Below, piece by piece: positions 41,652-49,647 of a DNA stretch of 64,000 nt (positions are counted from its first letter, which is position 1; each line of letters starts with the position of its first letter). The DNA is from an uncultured Porphyromonadaceae bacterium. GTDB lineage: Bacteria > Bacteroidota > Bacteroidia > Bacteroidales > Muribaculaceae. The stretch is from the NCBI GenBank assembly GCA_905198125.1, contig CAJKBH010000006.1:1-64000 (forward strand). The letters are read 5' to 3'. Made by a program: the position numbers and the translations under genes. Under the pieces are notes generated by a model. It saw nothing but the letters and a program-made list of their open reading frames with translations, did no database searches and was not told where the DNA came from.

Positions 41652-42305
41652 ATGAAAAAGTATGCATTGAACGCTCAGCCTCGCGTAGAGCTGGGCAAGA
41701 AGTCGGTGAAGGCTCTCCGTGCCGAGGGCAAGATTCCCGCAGTGATCAACGGTGGCGCTCTGGTAGAGCTCCCCTACACCGGCACCCTGAAAGAGGGCCA
41801 GAAGCTGGTAGAGATTGACGCAAAGCGCGGTCTGATCACAACTGACATCGTAGTGAACGCCGAGGATGTGCGTAAGCTCATCTACACTCCCGACATCTTC
41901 GAGGTTGACATCAACCTGAACGGCGAGGAGGTTAAGGCCGTGATCAAGGACCTGCAGTTCCAGCCCGTTAAGGACACTCTGCTTCACATCGATTTCCTCC
42001 AGGTATATCCCGACAAGCCCGTAGTGATGGAAGTTCCCGTCAAGATCGAGGGTCACGCCGAGGGTGTGAAGGCCGGTGGTAAGCTCACGCTCTCCATGCG
42101 TAAGCTGAAGGTGAAGGCTCTCTACAACGAGATCCCCGAGCGCCTGATCATCAACGTCGACCATCTGGGTCTGGGCAAGTCCATGGCCGTAGGCGACCTC
42201 CACTTCGAGGGCCTCGAACTGATGAACGCCAAGAACGCCGTTGTATGCGCCGTTCAGCTCACCCGTGCCGCTCGTGGCGCACAGGCCAAGGCTGAGCAGG
42301 CTTAA
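41652..42305 (+). CDS. rplY: 50S ribosomal protein L25 (Ctc form)
   Basis: This 5S rRNA-binding protein starts MKKYALNAQPRVELGKKSVK. The 217-residue length includes the N-terminal L25 domain (to about 95) and the C-terminal Ctc/TL5 beta domain (about 100-190), followed by an Ala-rich tail (ARGAQAKAEQA). Codon use is noticeably more biased than in neighbouring genes, as expected for high expression. A terminator-like hairpin follows before pth; rplY-pth adjacency is common. Confidence 0.95.
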   Translation: MKKYALNAQPRVELGKKSVKALRAEGKIPAVINGGALVELPYTGTLKEGQKLVEIDAKRGLITTDIVVNAEDVRKLIYTPDIFEVDINLNGEEVKAVIKDLQFQPVKDTLLHIDFLQVYPDKPVVMEVPVKIEGHAEGVKAGGKLTLSMRKLKVKALYNEIPERLIINVDHLGLGKSMAVGDLHFEGLELMNAKNAVVCAVQLTRAARGAQAKAEQA

Positions 42306-42325
42306 TCAACCCACAGAAACTTTTA

Positions 42326-42358
42326 AGGCTCCATCCCACACTCTGCGGGATGGAGCCT
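42326..42358 (+). terminator. Hairpin between rplY and pth
   Basis: AGGCTCCATCCC (42326-42337) pairs perfectly with GGGATGGAGCCT (42347-42358), 12 base pairs with a 9-base loop. The following ATATATT is a poor T-tract, so some read-through into pth is likely. Confidence 0.6.
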
Positions 42359-42371
42359 ATATATTGAAGTC

Positions 42372-43016
42372 ATGAATATTTTTAAACGTCTGTTCGGGTC
42401 CGGAACATCCCGAAGCTCTGCGAGCACTCCGGACCCAAGCACCGATTCCGATATGAAACGTTACCTGATAGCATGTCTGGGCAACATTGGTCCCGAATAC
42501 GAAGGCACGCGCCATAACGCCGGATTCATGGTGGCCGACCGCCTGGCCGACGACGCCGGCGTCAGCTTCCGGTCCGGCCGCTACGGCGACATGGCCACCG
42601 TACGCATCAAGAACTGCGAGCTATTAGTGCTGAAGCCCTCCACGTTCATGAACCTGTCCGGCGTGGCCGTGCGTTACTGGATGAACCACGAGAAACTGCC
42701 GCTGGACCGGCTGCTGGTCGTCGTAGACGATCTCGCACTTCCCTTCGGCACCCTGCGCCTGCGTAAGTCAGGCTCCGACGCCGGCCACAACGGGCTGAAG
42801 AACATAGCCGAACAGCTCGGCACCCAGAACTACGCGCGTCTGCGCTTCGGCGTTGGAAACGACTTCCCCAAGGGAGGCCAGATCGATTTCGTGCTCGGCA
42901 AGTTCCCGCCCGAAGAACGCGCGAAGATGCCCGAAGTGCTGAAGCGTGCAGCCGAGGCCGTCTCGACTTTCTGTCTCGCCGGCCCCGACATCGCCATGAA
43001 CCGATTCAATCATTAG
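42372..43016 (+). CDS. pth: Peptidyl-tRNA hydrolase
   Basis: Pth releases tRNA from peptidyl-tRNA that fell off the ribosome. The core begins MKRYLIACLGNIGPEYEGTRHNAGF, with the catalytic His in TRHNAGF and the Asp and Asn of VVDDLALPFG and STFMNLSG. With the first ATG the protein has 214 residues and an extra Ser-rich N-terminus of 27 residues; an internal ATG at 42453 would give a typical 187. Either start is possible. Confidence 0.93.
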   Translation: MNIFKRLFGSGTSRSSASTPDPSTDSDMKRYLIACLGNIGPEYEGTRHNAGFMVADRLADDAGVSFRSGRYGDMATVRIKNCELLVLKPSTFMNLSGVAVRYWMNHEKLPLDRLLVVVDDLALPFGTLRLRKSGSDAGHNGLKNIAEQLGTQNYARLRFGVGNDFPKGGQIDFVLGKFPPEERAKMPEVLKRAAEAVSTFCLAGPDIAMNRFNH

Positions 43017-43120
43017 TTTAAAAAGTTTATAAAGTTGAAAAAGTTAAGAGAAATCCAGAGCATTCGCACGACTGCACTATCATCTTGACTTTCTTAACTT
43101 TTTAAACTTTCTAAACTACC
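43017..43120. repeat. Inverted pair of AGTTTAAAAAGTT-type repeats between pth and the porin gene
   Basis: 43017-43050 reads AAAAAGTTTATAAAGTTGAA and further similar units; 43085-43120 holds the reverse-oriented units (TTAACTTTTTAAACTTTCT). They match 25114-25149. The pair can fold back and sits between convergent genes, so it may act as a loose transcription end. Confidence 0.55.
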
Positions 43121-44446
43121 TTAAAACTTAAACTGTAACCGGAGCTGGATTATGTTGACGTGACGCTTGGGGCTGACGCTCGAGTCGCGCACGTCGGTAT
43201 AACGCCAGCCTAAACGGGCAAGCATATACTTGTTGAAATAATAGTTCAGCGTCACCGAATAGTCGTTGCTGATACCGCCGCGTATGTCCTTATGGCTGGC
43301 GTTGGTGTAGTCGTAACCGGCCACAAGCTCCAGGGTCCTGGGCTTCGGAATGGCGATACCGGCATCCCACGGCGAATAACTGTACTGACTGTCGCCGAGA
43401 ATAAGGCAGCGCAGCCATGCGTATGCACCCTGCACCTGATAGGCCGGACGCCCTATGCGGTTGATGTTCATATAGTAATACTGCGACTCCAGGGCCACGC
43501 GGTCCTTGCAGAGCAGCAATTCGGGGCTGAGCTTCAGCTGATTGCCGGCATCCGTCACATCGGCACCCAGCATCTTCACCTTGACTACGCGCGTCGGGAA
43601 GTTGGCACCTAAATTGAATGCGCCGGACTGTGACTTACCGTCCTCGCCACGCTTGTGCGTCGGGCTTTGATACCACGCGCTCATACCGACCTGCACTATC
43701 GCACCGTCGCGGGCTATGGGACGCCATACGAAACGGCCCACACCTCCGATGCTCTGGCGCGTGATGCCGTCGCCGGTCAGGTTGTCGCTGTTGCCGAATA
43801 TCACGCTCGTGCCCATGAAGAATTTGGGCAGGCTCAGATTGTACATGATACCGAGGTTACGCCCCGTAGCGGCCAGGTAGTCGTCGGTGGTCGGAGCCTC
43901 GAACGCGCTCTTGAACGAGCTGGATGTGGATGACTGCAATCCGAACTGATGCACGAAGTATCCGCCGCGCACCAGCATCTTGTCGTTGATTCTGTACTGG
44001 ATGAACACATCCTTGATGCTGAGCTTGAATCCGCCGAAGCCCACATCCACCTTGGCGTTCCAGTTGCCGTATGCGGCGCTGAGGCCTATACGCATGTCGG
44101 GCAGCTGCACGCCGTCGGTAAATCCGTTGCCGTCGGGAGCGTAGACCGCACCATCGGCAAGGATTCGGGCCATTGGTTTGAAACTGAACTTGGGTTTACC
44201 TTCCGAAGTGCGTGCCTCCTCATGGTGCTTCACCGAAGTGCTCACCACATCAGGATCGCTCATAGGCTCCGTGAGCCAGCTCTTGGATGGTTTCTGAGAC
44301 TCTGTCACCGTCGGCTCCGCAGTAGCCGCCGGTTCAGCAGTTGCTACCGGTTCCGGTTCCGGACTTCCGGTCGGCGTATCGGCCGCCGTTGCCGGGAATA
44401 TGCACAATGCCCCAAGCATCGCGCCTGTGAGTATGAGTGTTTTCAT
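43121..44446 (-). CDS. Phosphate-selective porin O/P-like outer-membrane protein
   Basis: The 441-residue protein has a signal peptide (MKTLILTGAMLGALCIFPATAA) and a Pro/Glu/Ala/Thr-rich spacer (about 23-55). The long beta-barrel has repeated aromatic strands (VGFGGFKLSIKDVFIQYRI, LVRGGYFVHQFGLQSS, RLGWRYTDV) and ends RLQFKF with a terminal Phe. This is the OprP/OprO-like porin pattern used for anion or phosphate uptake. The spacer is unusual and could cross the peptidoglycan. The gene appears monocistronic. Substrate is not predictable. Confidence 0.82.
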   Translation of the reverse strand: MKTLILTGAMLGALCIFPATAADTPTGSPEPEPVATAEPAATAEPTVTESQKPSKSWLTEPMSDPDVVSTSVKHHEEARTSEGKPKFSFKPMARILADGAVYAPDGNGFTDGVQLPDMRIGLSAAYGNWNAKVDVGFGGFKLSIKDVFIQYRINDKMLVRGGYFVHQFGLQSSTSSSFKSAFEAPTTDDYLAATGRNLGIMYNLSLPKFFMGTSVIFGNSDNLTGDGITRQSIGGVGRFVWRPIARDGAIVQVGMSAWYQSPTHKRGEDGKSQSGAFNLGANFPTRVVKVKMLGADVTDAGNQLKLSPELLLCKDRVALESQYYYMNINRIGRPAYQVQGAYAWLRCLILGDSQYSYSPWDAGIAIPKPRTLELVAGYDYTNASHKDIRGGISNDYSVTLNYYFNKYMLARLGWRYTDVRDSSVSPKRHVNIIQLRLQFKF

Positions 44447-44624
44447 AGTATATGGTTTTATAGTGTACTCAAGATTGAAAATATCCCTACAACTCCACTT
44501 ATACTATTCCAACACTATCACACCTCTCCTGGTTTATCTTTTATTTGTTAATTAACAATGCAATAGCCCTTTCTGCAATCGCATATCCCCGCGGTTCCCA
44601 AAGGAATGACAGCCGGGATGGTTC
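44447..44624. other. Intergenic region upstream of the porin gene
   Basis: AT-rich leader and promoter region of the porin gene on the minus strand; no consensus TAnnTTTG box was found. The short reading frames crossing 44541-44778 are translations of the adjacent repeats and are not genes. Confidence 0.4.
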
Positions 44625-44713
44625 CTTCGGCGCGGAGCCGTTCTGTTCCGGGGCGTAGCCGTTCTGCTTTTTTGTTTTCTTCGGCGCGGAGCCGTTCTGT
44701 TCCGGGGCGTAGC
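44625..44713 (+). repeat. Two-unit REP-like array
   Basis: An identical 35-base unit occupies 44625-44659 and 44679-44713. Each contains GGAGCCGTTCTG and ends GGGGCGTAGC. Between them is a T-rich spacer preceded by CCGTTCTGC. The G(G/T)AG heads followed by CCGTTCTG alternate, as in REP elements with a GTAG-like tetranucleotide. The CGGCGC/GCGCCG arms pair. The same unit is found next to the RAYT gene at 16683-16844, 28 kb away. Confidence 0.75.
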
Positions 44714-44731
44714 GCCGGCTTAGATACGACC

Positions 44732-44763
44732 GAGGGTGTGTCAACGCGAATTGACACACCCTC
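44732..44763 (-). terminator. Perfect hairpin after rplT
   Basis: GAGGGTGTGTCAA (44732-44744) pairs with TTGACACACCCTC (44751-44763), 13 base pairs with a 6-base loop. It lies 27 bases beyond the rplT stop. No T-run follows in the operon direction, so termination may depend on the stem alone or on Rho. Confidence 0.55.
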
Positions 44764-44789
44764 TGTAGGATATTGCACGCCGAGGCGTA

Positions 44790-45137
44790 TTATTTCTTAA
44801 CTTTGTCGCAGATGGCCTTGAAGGCTGCGGGATGGTTCACGGCCAGCTCGGCCAGAGCCTTGCGGTTGATCTCGATACCGGCTGCGTGGATCAGACCCAT
44901 GAGCTTGCTGTAGCTCAGGTCCTCCAGGCGGGCTGCGGCGTTGATACGCTGGATCCACAGGGCGCGGAAGTTGCGCTTCTTCTGCTTGCGATCACGGTAG
45001 GCGTAGGTCAGACCCTTCTCCCAGGTGTTCTTGGCCACCGTCCACACGTTGCGACGGCTACCATAGTAACCGCGCGTCAGTTTCAATATCTTCTTTCTCT
45101 TGGCACGTGAAGCCACGTGATTTACTGATCTTGGCAT
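44790..45137 (-). CDS. rplT: 50S ribosomal protein L20
   Basis: L20 binds 23S rRNA early in large-subunit assembly. The 115-residue protein starts MPRSVNHVASRAKRKKILKL and has the RRNVWTVAKNTWEKGLTYAYRDRKQKKRNF core. The start at 45137 is standard; 13 upstream in-frame codons are non-homologous. It is last in the thrS-infC-rpmI-rplT operon. Confidence 0.97.
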   Translation of the reverse strand: MPRSVNHVASRAKRKKILKLTRGYYGSRRNVWTVAKNTWEKGLTYAYRDRKQKKRNFRALWIQRINAAARLEDLSYSKLMGLIHAAGIEINRKALAELAVNHPAAFKAICDKVKK

Positions 45138-45253
45138 CTTTTTTTTCTGTTTTTGAAATCCAGCGGCTTTATTCACTCTTTATATGCTGGAGTTTCGGTT
45201 AATAAATTTTTAATACGGGGCAAGGGCGCTGCCGGCCCGGGCCCGGTGCGATC

Positions 45254-45451
45254 TTAACGAAGGTTCAGGAGGTCGCGTACCTGCTTGAGGTTGGCGCTTG
45301 CCACCAGTCCCGTGTGGTCCAGGTTGCGCTTGCGCTTCTTCGATTTCTTCGTCAGGATGTGGCTGTGATAAGCGTGCTTACGCTTGATCTTTCCCGTGCC
45401 GGTGAGCGCAAAGCGCTTCTTGGACGCGGCATTGGTCTTTACTTTAGGCAT
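45254..45451 (-). CDS. rpmI: 50S ribosomal protein L35
   Basis: The 65-residue very basic protein starts MPKVKTNAASKKRFALTGTGK, the L35 signature, with KHAYHSHILTKKSKKRKRNL. It lies between infC and rplT, the conserved position, with gaps of about 90 and 116 bases that may carry autoregulatory structure. Confidence 0.97.
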   Translation of the reverse strand: MPKVKTNAASKKRFALTGTGKIKRKHAYHSHILTKKSKKRKRNLDHTGLVASANLKQVRDLLNLR

Positions 45452-45540
45452 TTTGTTTTATTTTTAGTTGTTTTAAACCTCGGCACCGAGTGCCTACGGT
45501 CTCTAATTCGTTCAATCGGTTTTCCTGCGCGACGGGCTTG

Positions 45541-46260
45541 TCACTCGGCTGCGTCGGGAGTCTCCTCGCTGTCGCTCACCTCCGGCTTCGGAGCCTCGGC
45601 GGGTTTCTGGGCCTCGGCGCGCTTGTCCTTGCGGAGCTCGCCGGCCTGCTTCTCTTTCTTGGGCGCGGCTTTCAGGGGCGTGATCATGATGGTCATACGC
45701 TTGCCTTCCAGCACCGGCATCATCTCCACCTTGCCCAGATCCTCCAGGTCGTTGGCGAAACGCAGCAACAACACCTCGCCCTGCTCCTTGAACAGGATGG
45801 AACGGCCGCGGAAGAACACGTAGGCCTTCACTTTCGACCCCTCCTTCAGGAATCCCTGGGCATGCTTCAGCTTGAAGTTATAGTCGTGGTCGTCGGTCTG
45901 GGGTCCGAAACGGATCTCCTTCACCACCACCTTCGTAGCCTTCTGCTTCTGCTCCTTCTGGCGCTTCTTCTGCTGATAGAGGAATTTCTGGTAGTCGATC
46001 ACACGGCATACAGGGGGTTCGGCCGTGGGTGAGATTTCCACGAGATCCAGCTCCTGGCTGCGTGCTATCTTCAGGGCCTGGGCTATCGGATAGATGCCCT
46101 GCTCCACGTTATCGCCCACCAATCGGACTTCGCGTGCGCGGATGCGTTCGTTGGTCTGATACGGGTCGTTGCGACGGTCGTCGCGACCGGGTCGCTGACC
46201 GGGCCGGGGCTTCGGCCCCATGGGACGCTTCGGTCCCGTGAATAATGGTTTTTTCTCCAT
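45541..46260 (-). CDS. infC: Translation initiation factor IF-3
   Basis: IF-3 binds the 30S subunit and checks the start codon. The core (about 34-200) includes NERIRAREVRLVGDNVEQGIY and the linker-C-domain region KEIRFGPQTDDHDYNFKLKHA. A Pro/Arg/Gly-rich N-terminus (about 30 residues, TGPKRPMGPKPRPGQRPGRD) and an acidic, Lys/Ala-rich C-terminus (about 40 residues) extend it to 239 residues against about 180 usually. The start is taken as ATG at 46260, with an in-frame TTG immediately before; the rare AUU start known from other infC genes is not used. Confidence 0.95.
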   Translation of the reverse strand: MEKKPLFTGPKRPMGPKPRPGQRPGRDDRRNDPYQTNERIRAREVRLVGDNVEQGIYPIAQALKIARSQELDLVEISPTAEPPVCRVIDYQKFLYQQKKRQKEQKQKATKVVVKEIRFGPQTDDHDYNFKLKHAQGFLKEGSKVKAYVFFRGRSILFKEQGEVLLLRFANDLEDLGKVEMMPVLEGKRMTIMITPLKAAPKKEKQAGELRKDKRAEAQKPAEAPKPEVSDSEETPDAAE

Positions 46261-46270
46261 CAACAGGATT

Positions 46271-48208
46271 TTATTGTTTTGTAAACGCCGAAACCTCGTC
46301 GTTTATTATCTTAGCGAACTCTGCCACGGGCATCACGCCCAGGTCGCCCTCGCCGCGCTTGCGCACGGCCACGGTGCCGTCGGCCTGCTCCTTCTCGCCC
46401 ACAACGATCATATAAGGAATCTTCTTCATCTCGTTGTCGCGGATCTTGCGGCCCACCTTCTCATTGCGGTCGTCCACTTCGGCGCGTACGTCCATCTCCT
46501 CGAGCTGTGCGGCTACCTTATGCGCGTAGTCGTTGTATTTCTCGGACACGGGAAGCACCACGCACTGTGTGGGTATCAGCCACAGAGGCAGGTTGCCGGC
46601 GGTGTGCTCCAGCAGCACGGCCACGAAACGCTCCATCGAGCCGAACGGCGCGCGGTGTATCATGACGGGACGGTGCTTCTGGTTGTCGGCGCCGGTGAAC
46701 GTCAGGTCGAAGCGCTCGGGCAGGTTATAGTCCACCTGGATTGTACCGAGCTGCCACTTGCGGCCGATGGCGTCGCGCACCATGAAGTCGAGCTTCGGAC
46801 CGTAGAACGCGGCCTCGCCCTCCACCTGGGTGGCTTTCAGGCCCTTCTCTGCACAGGCGTCGATGATGGCCTGCTCGGCAAGGTGCCAGTTCTCGTCGCT
46901 GCCGATGTACTTGGTCTTGTTCTTCGGGTCGCGCAGCGAAATCTGAGCCTCGTAGTTCTGGAAATCAAGGGCACGGAATATGTACAGGATAATGTCCATC
47001 ACCTTCAGGAACTCCTCCTTGATCTGGTCGGGCGTCACGAACAGGTGAGCGTCGTCCTGCGTGAATCCGCGCACACGTGTCAGTCCGTGCAGCTCGCCGC
47101 TCTGCTCGTAACGGTAGACGGTGCCGAACTCGGCGAAGCGCAGGGGCAGGTCGCGGTATGAGCGGGGCGATGTCTTGTAAATCTCGCAGTGGTGCGGGCA
47201 GTTCATCGGCTTCAGCAGATACTCCTCGCCTTCCTGGGGCGTGTGTATGGGCTGGAACGAGTCCTTGCCGTACTTGGCCCAGTGGCCGGAAGTGACGTAC
47301 AGGGCCTTGTTGCCGATATGCGGGGTGATTACCTGCAGGTAACCGTACTTCTTCTGAATCTTGCGGAGGAACTGCTCCAGGCGGTCGCGCAGCGCGGCGC
47401 CCTTGGGCAGCCACAGGGGCAGGCCCTGGCCCACCATCGGAGAGAAGGCGAACAGTTCCATGTCGCGTCCTAAGATGCGGTGGTCACGCTTCTTGGCCTC
47501 CTCCAGCAGCACCAGGTATTCGTCCAGCATCTTCTTCTTGGGGAATGTGATGCCGTACACGCGCACCAGCTGGTTGCGTGTCTCGTCGCCGCGCCAGTAT
47601 GCGCCGGCCAGCGACATTATCTTGGCGGCCTTGATGGGTGCGGTGGTCGGGATGTGCGGGCCACGGCACAGGTCGGTAAAGTTGCCCTGGGTGTATGTGG
47701 TGATGTGGCCGTCCTCCAGTTCGGAGATAAGCTCGCACTTGTACTCCTCGCCGCGGTCGCCGAACATCTTCAGTGCATCCTCCTTCGATATGTCGGCACG
47801 GACTATCGGCTGCTTCTGGGCAGCCAATTCCAGCATCTTCTTCTCGATCTTGGGGAAGTCCTCGTCGGTGATCTTGTGCTCGCCCGGATCGATGTCGTAG
47901 TAGAAACCGTTCTCGATGGCGGGTCCGATACCGAACTTCACGCCGGGATACAGTTCCTGCAGCGCCTCGGCCAGCAAGTGTGCCGAGCTGTGCCAGAAAG
48001 CGTGCTTGCCTTCCGGGTCATCCCATTTGAACAGTTCTATCCTGGCGTCTCCCTGCACCGGACGTGCCAGGTCCCATTCCTCGCCGTTGATTTTAGCAGC
48101 CAGAACGTCGGCCGCAAAACGCGGGCTGATGCTCTCGGCTATCTGTAACGGAGTGGTCCCCTCGGCGTACTCTCTGACGCCTCCGTCCGGAAATGTAATC
48201 TTTATCAT
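46271..48208 (-). CDS. thrS: Threonyl-tRNA synthetase
   Basis: ThrS charges tRNA-Thr. The 645-residue protein has the TGS domain (1-60), the editing domain with HSSAHLLAEAL (about 74-84) and the zinc/catalytic core with MNCPHHCEIYKT (about 336-347) and RVRGFTQDDAHLF. The anticodon-binding domain is C-terminal (about 540-645). It heads the operon thrS-infC-rpmI-rplT and has its own promoter at 48273-48303. Its partner tRNA-Thr(CGT) is encoded at 62078. Confidence 0.97.
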   Translation of the reverse strand: MIKITFPDGGVREYAEGTTPLQIAESISPRFAADVLAAKINGEEWDLARPVQGDARIELFKWDDPEGKHAFWHSSAHLLAEALQELYPGVKFGIGPAIENGFYYDIDPGEHKITDEDFPKIEKKMLELAAQKQPIVRADISKEDALKMFGDRGEEYKCELISELEDGHITTYTQGNFTDLCRGPHIPTTAPIKAAKIMSLAGAYWRGDETRNQLVRVYGITFPKKKMLDEYLVLLEEAKKRDHRILGRDMELFAFSPMVGQGLPLWLPKGAALRDRLEQFLRKIQKKYGYLQVITPHIGNKALYVTSGHWAKYGKDSFQPIHTPQEGEEYLLKPMNCPHHCEIYKTSPRSYRDLPLRFAEFGTVYRYEQSGELHGLTRVRGFTQDDAHLFVTPDQIKEEFLKVMDIILYIFRALDFQNYEAQISLRDPKNKTKYIGSDENWHLAEQAIIDACAEKGLKATQVEGEAAFYGPKLDFMVRDAIGRKWQLGTIQVDYNLPERFDLTFTGADNQKHRPVMIHRAPFGSMERFVAVLLEHTAGNLPLWLIPTQCVVLPVSEKYNDYAHKVAAQLEEMDVRAEVDDRNEKVGRKIRDNEMKKIPYMIVVGEKEQADGTVAVRKRGEGDLGVMPVAEFAKIINDEVSAFTKQ

Positions 48209-48272
48209 TGATAATCAAATATATACATTGTCAATCGGGCATCTTCGCCTCGCGAAAATGCCTTTGCGCCCA

Positions 48273-48303
48273 CAAAATTAGGAAATTATTCTCAATTTTC
48301 CAA
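48273..48303 (-). promoter_or_regulatory. thrS: Promoter of the thrS operon
   Basis: On the minus strand TAATTTTG (48273-48280) follows TTG (48301-48303) with a 20-base spacer. The -33 box lies inside the last codons of the upstream S4-domain gene. The leader is about 60 bases and contains a GCATTTTCGCGAGGCGAAGA-type hairpin. Confidence 0.75.
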
Positions 48304-48732
48304 CATTTCGTCGTCATCATCGTCTTCCCAGTCAAGGAAATATGTCTCAGCGTATTGCGTGTCGTCGCGGAATTCGCTGAGCTTGCGTCCCTCGCGCTTG
48401 GTGGGGCGTCCCAGTCCCTTGCGGCGGTCGACGAATCCGGAAATGCGCGTCATCTCCAGCAATTCATACTGCGACTGCGGCGTGATGTTCTCCAGGTATT
48501 CGGGCACTAACTTGGCGCCCAGCCGGTTCTGCGCCAGCTTCAGCACGCGGAACTTATAGGTGATGGGAGGCTTCTTCACGTCTATCACGTCACCCTCCTT
48601 AATGGCGCGGCTGGGCTTGACGGCCACGCCGTTCATGGTGACGCGGCCCTTCTTGCATGCCTCCGTGGCCACGGTGCGCGTCTTGAACACGCGCATGGCC
48701 CACAGCCATTTGTCTATTCTTGTCTCTGCCAT
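48292..48732 (-). CDS. S4-domain RNA-binding protein, Hsp15-like
   Basis: The 146-residue protein starts TRIDKWLWAMRVFKTRTVATEACKKGRVTMNG, the S4 RNA-binding domain of HslR/Hsp15-type proteins, which act on stalled 50S subunits with peptidyl-tRNA. The C-terminal half ends in an acidic tail (DWEDDDDDEMLEN). It lies 15 bases after the META-domain lipoprotein gene and just before the thrS promoter. Confidence 0.88.
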   Translation of the reverse strand: MAETRIDKWLWAMRVFKTRTVATEACKKGRVTMNGVAVKPSRAIKEGDVIDVKKPPITYKFRVLKLAQNRLGAKLVPEYLENITPQSQYELLEMTRISGFVDRRKGLGRPTKREGRKLSEFRDDTQYAETYFLDWEDDDDDEMLEN

Positions 48733-48747
48733 AATGCTTCGTTCCCC

Positions 48748-49632
48748 TTACTGAACCTTGACCCGCTGCAGCGTCAGCACCTTCTTGCCCATGGCGTTGA
48801 ACAACAGCACCTCGACGGGCGACACCGGTCTGGCGGCGGTGGCTTCCTCCAGGGCCACTATCAGCGACGTCTCGTAGTTCATGTCGGGGCAGGCCATGCG
48901 TGTCACGCCTATGGCGCTGAACGATATGGAGTTGGCCTCCTCCATGTTGATGTCCATACGGCCGTTCAGTATGTTGCAGCCGGTGTTGCCGTGCAGCTTG
49001 CCCTCGTCCACGTCTATCATTATCTTCATGTCGGGCACGTCTATCTTCCGGTCGCCGATGGCGGTGACCTGCCACGTGCCGTTCAGGAAGTCGAAGTTCT
49101 GGTGCATCAGCGTCATCACCTTGCGCCCCTCCCTGTCGTAGAAGTCAAGATAATACTCCGAGCCTGTCACGCCCCATGTGTACCGCACCGTAGCGCCTAA
49201 GGCCCGGTTTATCTCGGTGTCGGTCAGACCCTCCTGCGCGCAGGCCATCATGGTCGTGACCGTATTGTTGAAGCTCAGCGTGGAGTCGGCGGGATTGTAC
49301 TTATAGGAGGCGTTCAGGGTGTTGCATCCGTTGTTGCCGTACACGCGCTTCATGCCCGGCACAAAGCGCAGATACGGAGCCTTCTCGCCCACGGCATCCT
49401 TGCCGTACACTTCCTGGATGCTCCAGTCGCCCTTCACCACGCCCTTCTTGATTTCCTCGGGATTGTACGAGCGGTTGTCGGCATCCGGCGATATTACCTC
49501 GCGGTCATGCGGCAGAATCGGTTCCTCGGCCGTGTCCGGGCCTTGTGTTTTCGCTGATTTGTTAAAAACGCCGCAGGAGGCCATGGCCAACGCCAGCCCC
49601 GCGCATATTGCCGTAATCTGAATCTTTCTCAT
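48748..49632 (-). CDS. Lipoprotein with two META (HslJ-like) domains
   Basis: The 294-residue protein has a lipoprotein signal (MRKIQITAICAGLALAMASC; Cys20). Two META-type domains follow: the first with VYGNNGCNTLNASY and TTMMACAQ (about 65-155), the second with LHGNTGCNILNGRM and VTRMACPD (about 185-285). The conserved Gly-Cys-Asn and Met-Ala-Cys pairs suggest a disulfide in each. HslJ in E. coli is linked to novobiocin resistance, but the function here is unknown. ATG codons at 49644, 49638 and 49632 are possible; the last gives the best signal peptide. It is downstream of the NDH-2 gene by 15 bases. Confidence 0.83.
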   Translation of the reverse strand: MRKIQITAICAGLALAMASCGVFNKSAKTQGPDTAEEPILPHDREVISPDADNRSYNPEEIKKGVVKGDWSIQEVYGKDAVGEKAPYLRFVPGMKRVYGNNGCNTLNASYKYNPADSTLSFNNTVTTMMACAQEGLTDTEINRALGATVRYTWGVTGSEYYLDFYDREGRKVMTLMHQNFDFLNGTWQVTAIGDRKIDVPDMKIMIDVDEGKLHGNTGCNILNGRMDINMEEANSISFSAIGVTRMACPDMNYETSLIVALEEATAARPVSPVEVLLFNAMGKKVLTLQRVKVQ

Positions 49633-49647
49633 GGTCATATACATCTG

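Noticed and set aside
44541..44778. Short minus-strand frames with repeated PGTERLRAE
   Set aside because: They translate the REP-like repeat units and have no start context or homology.
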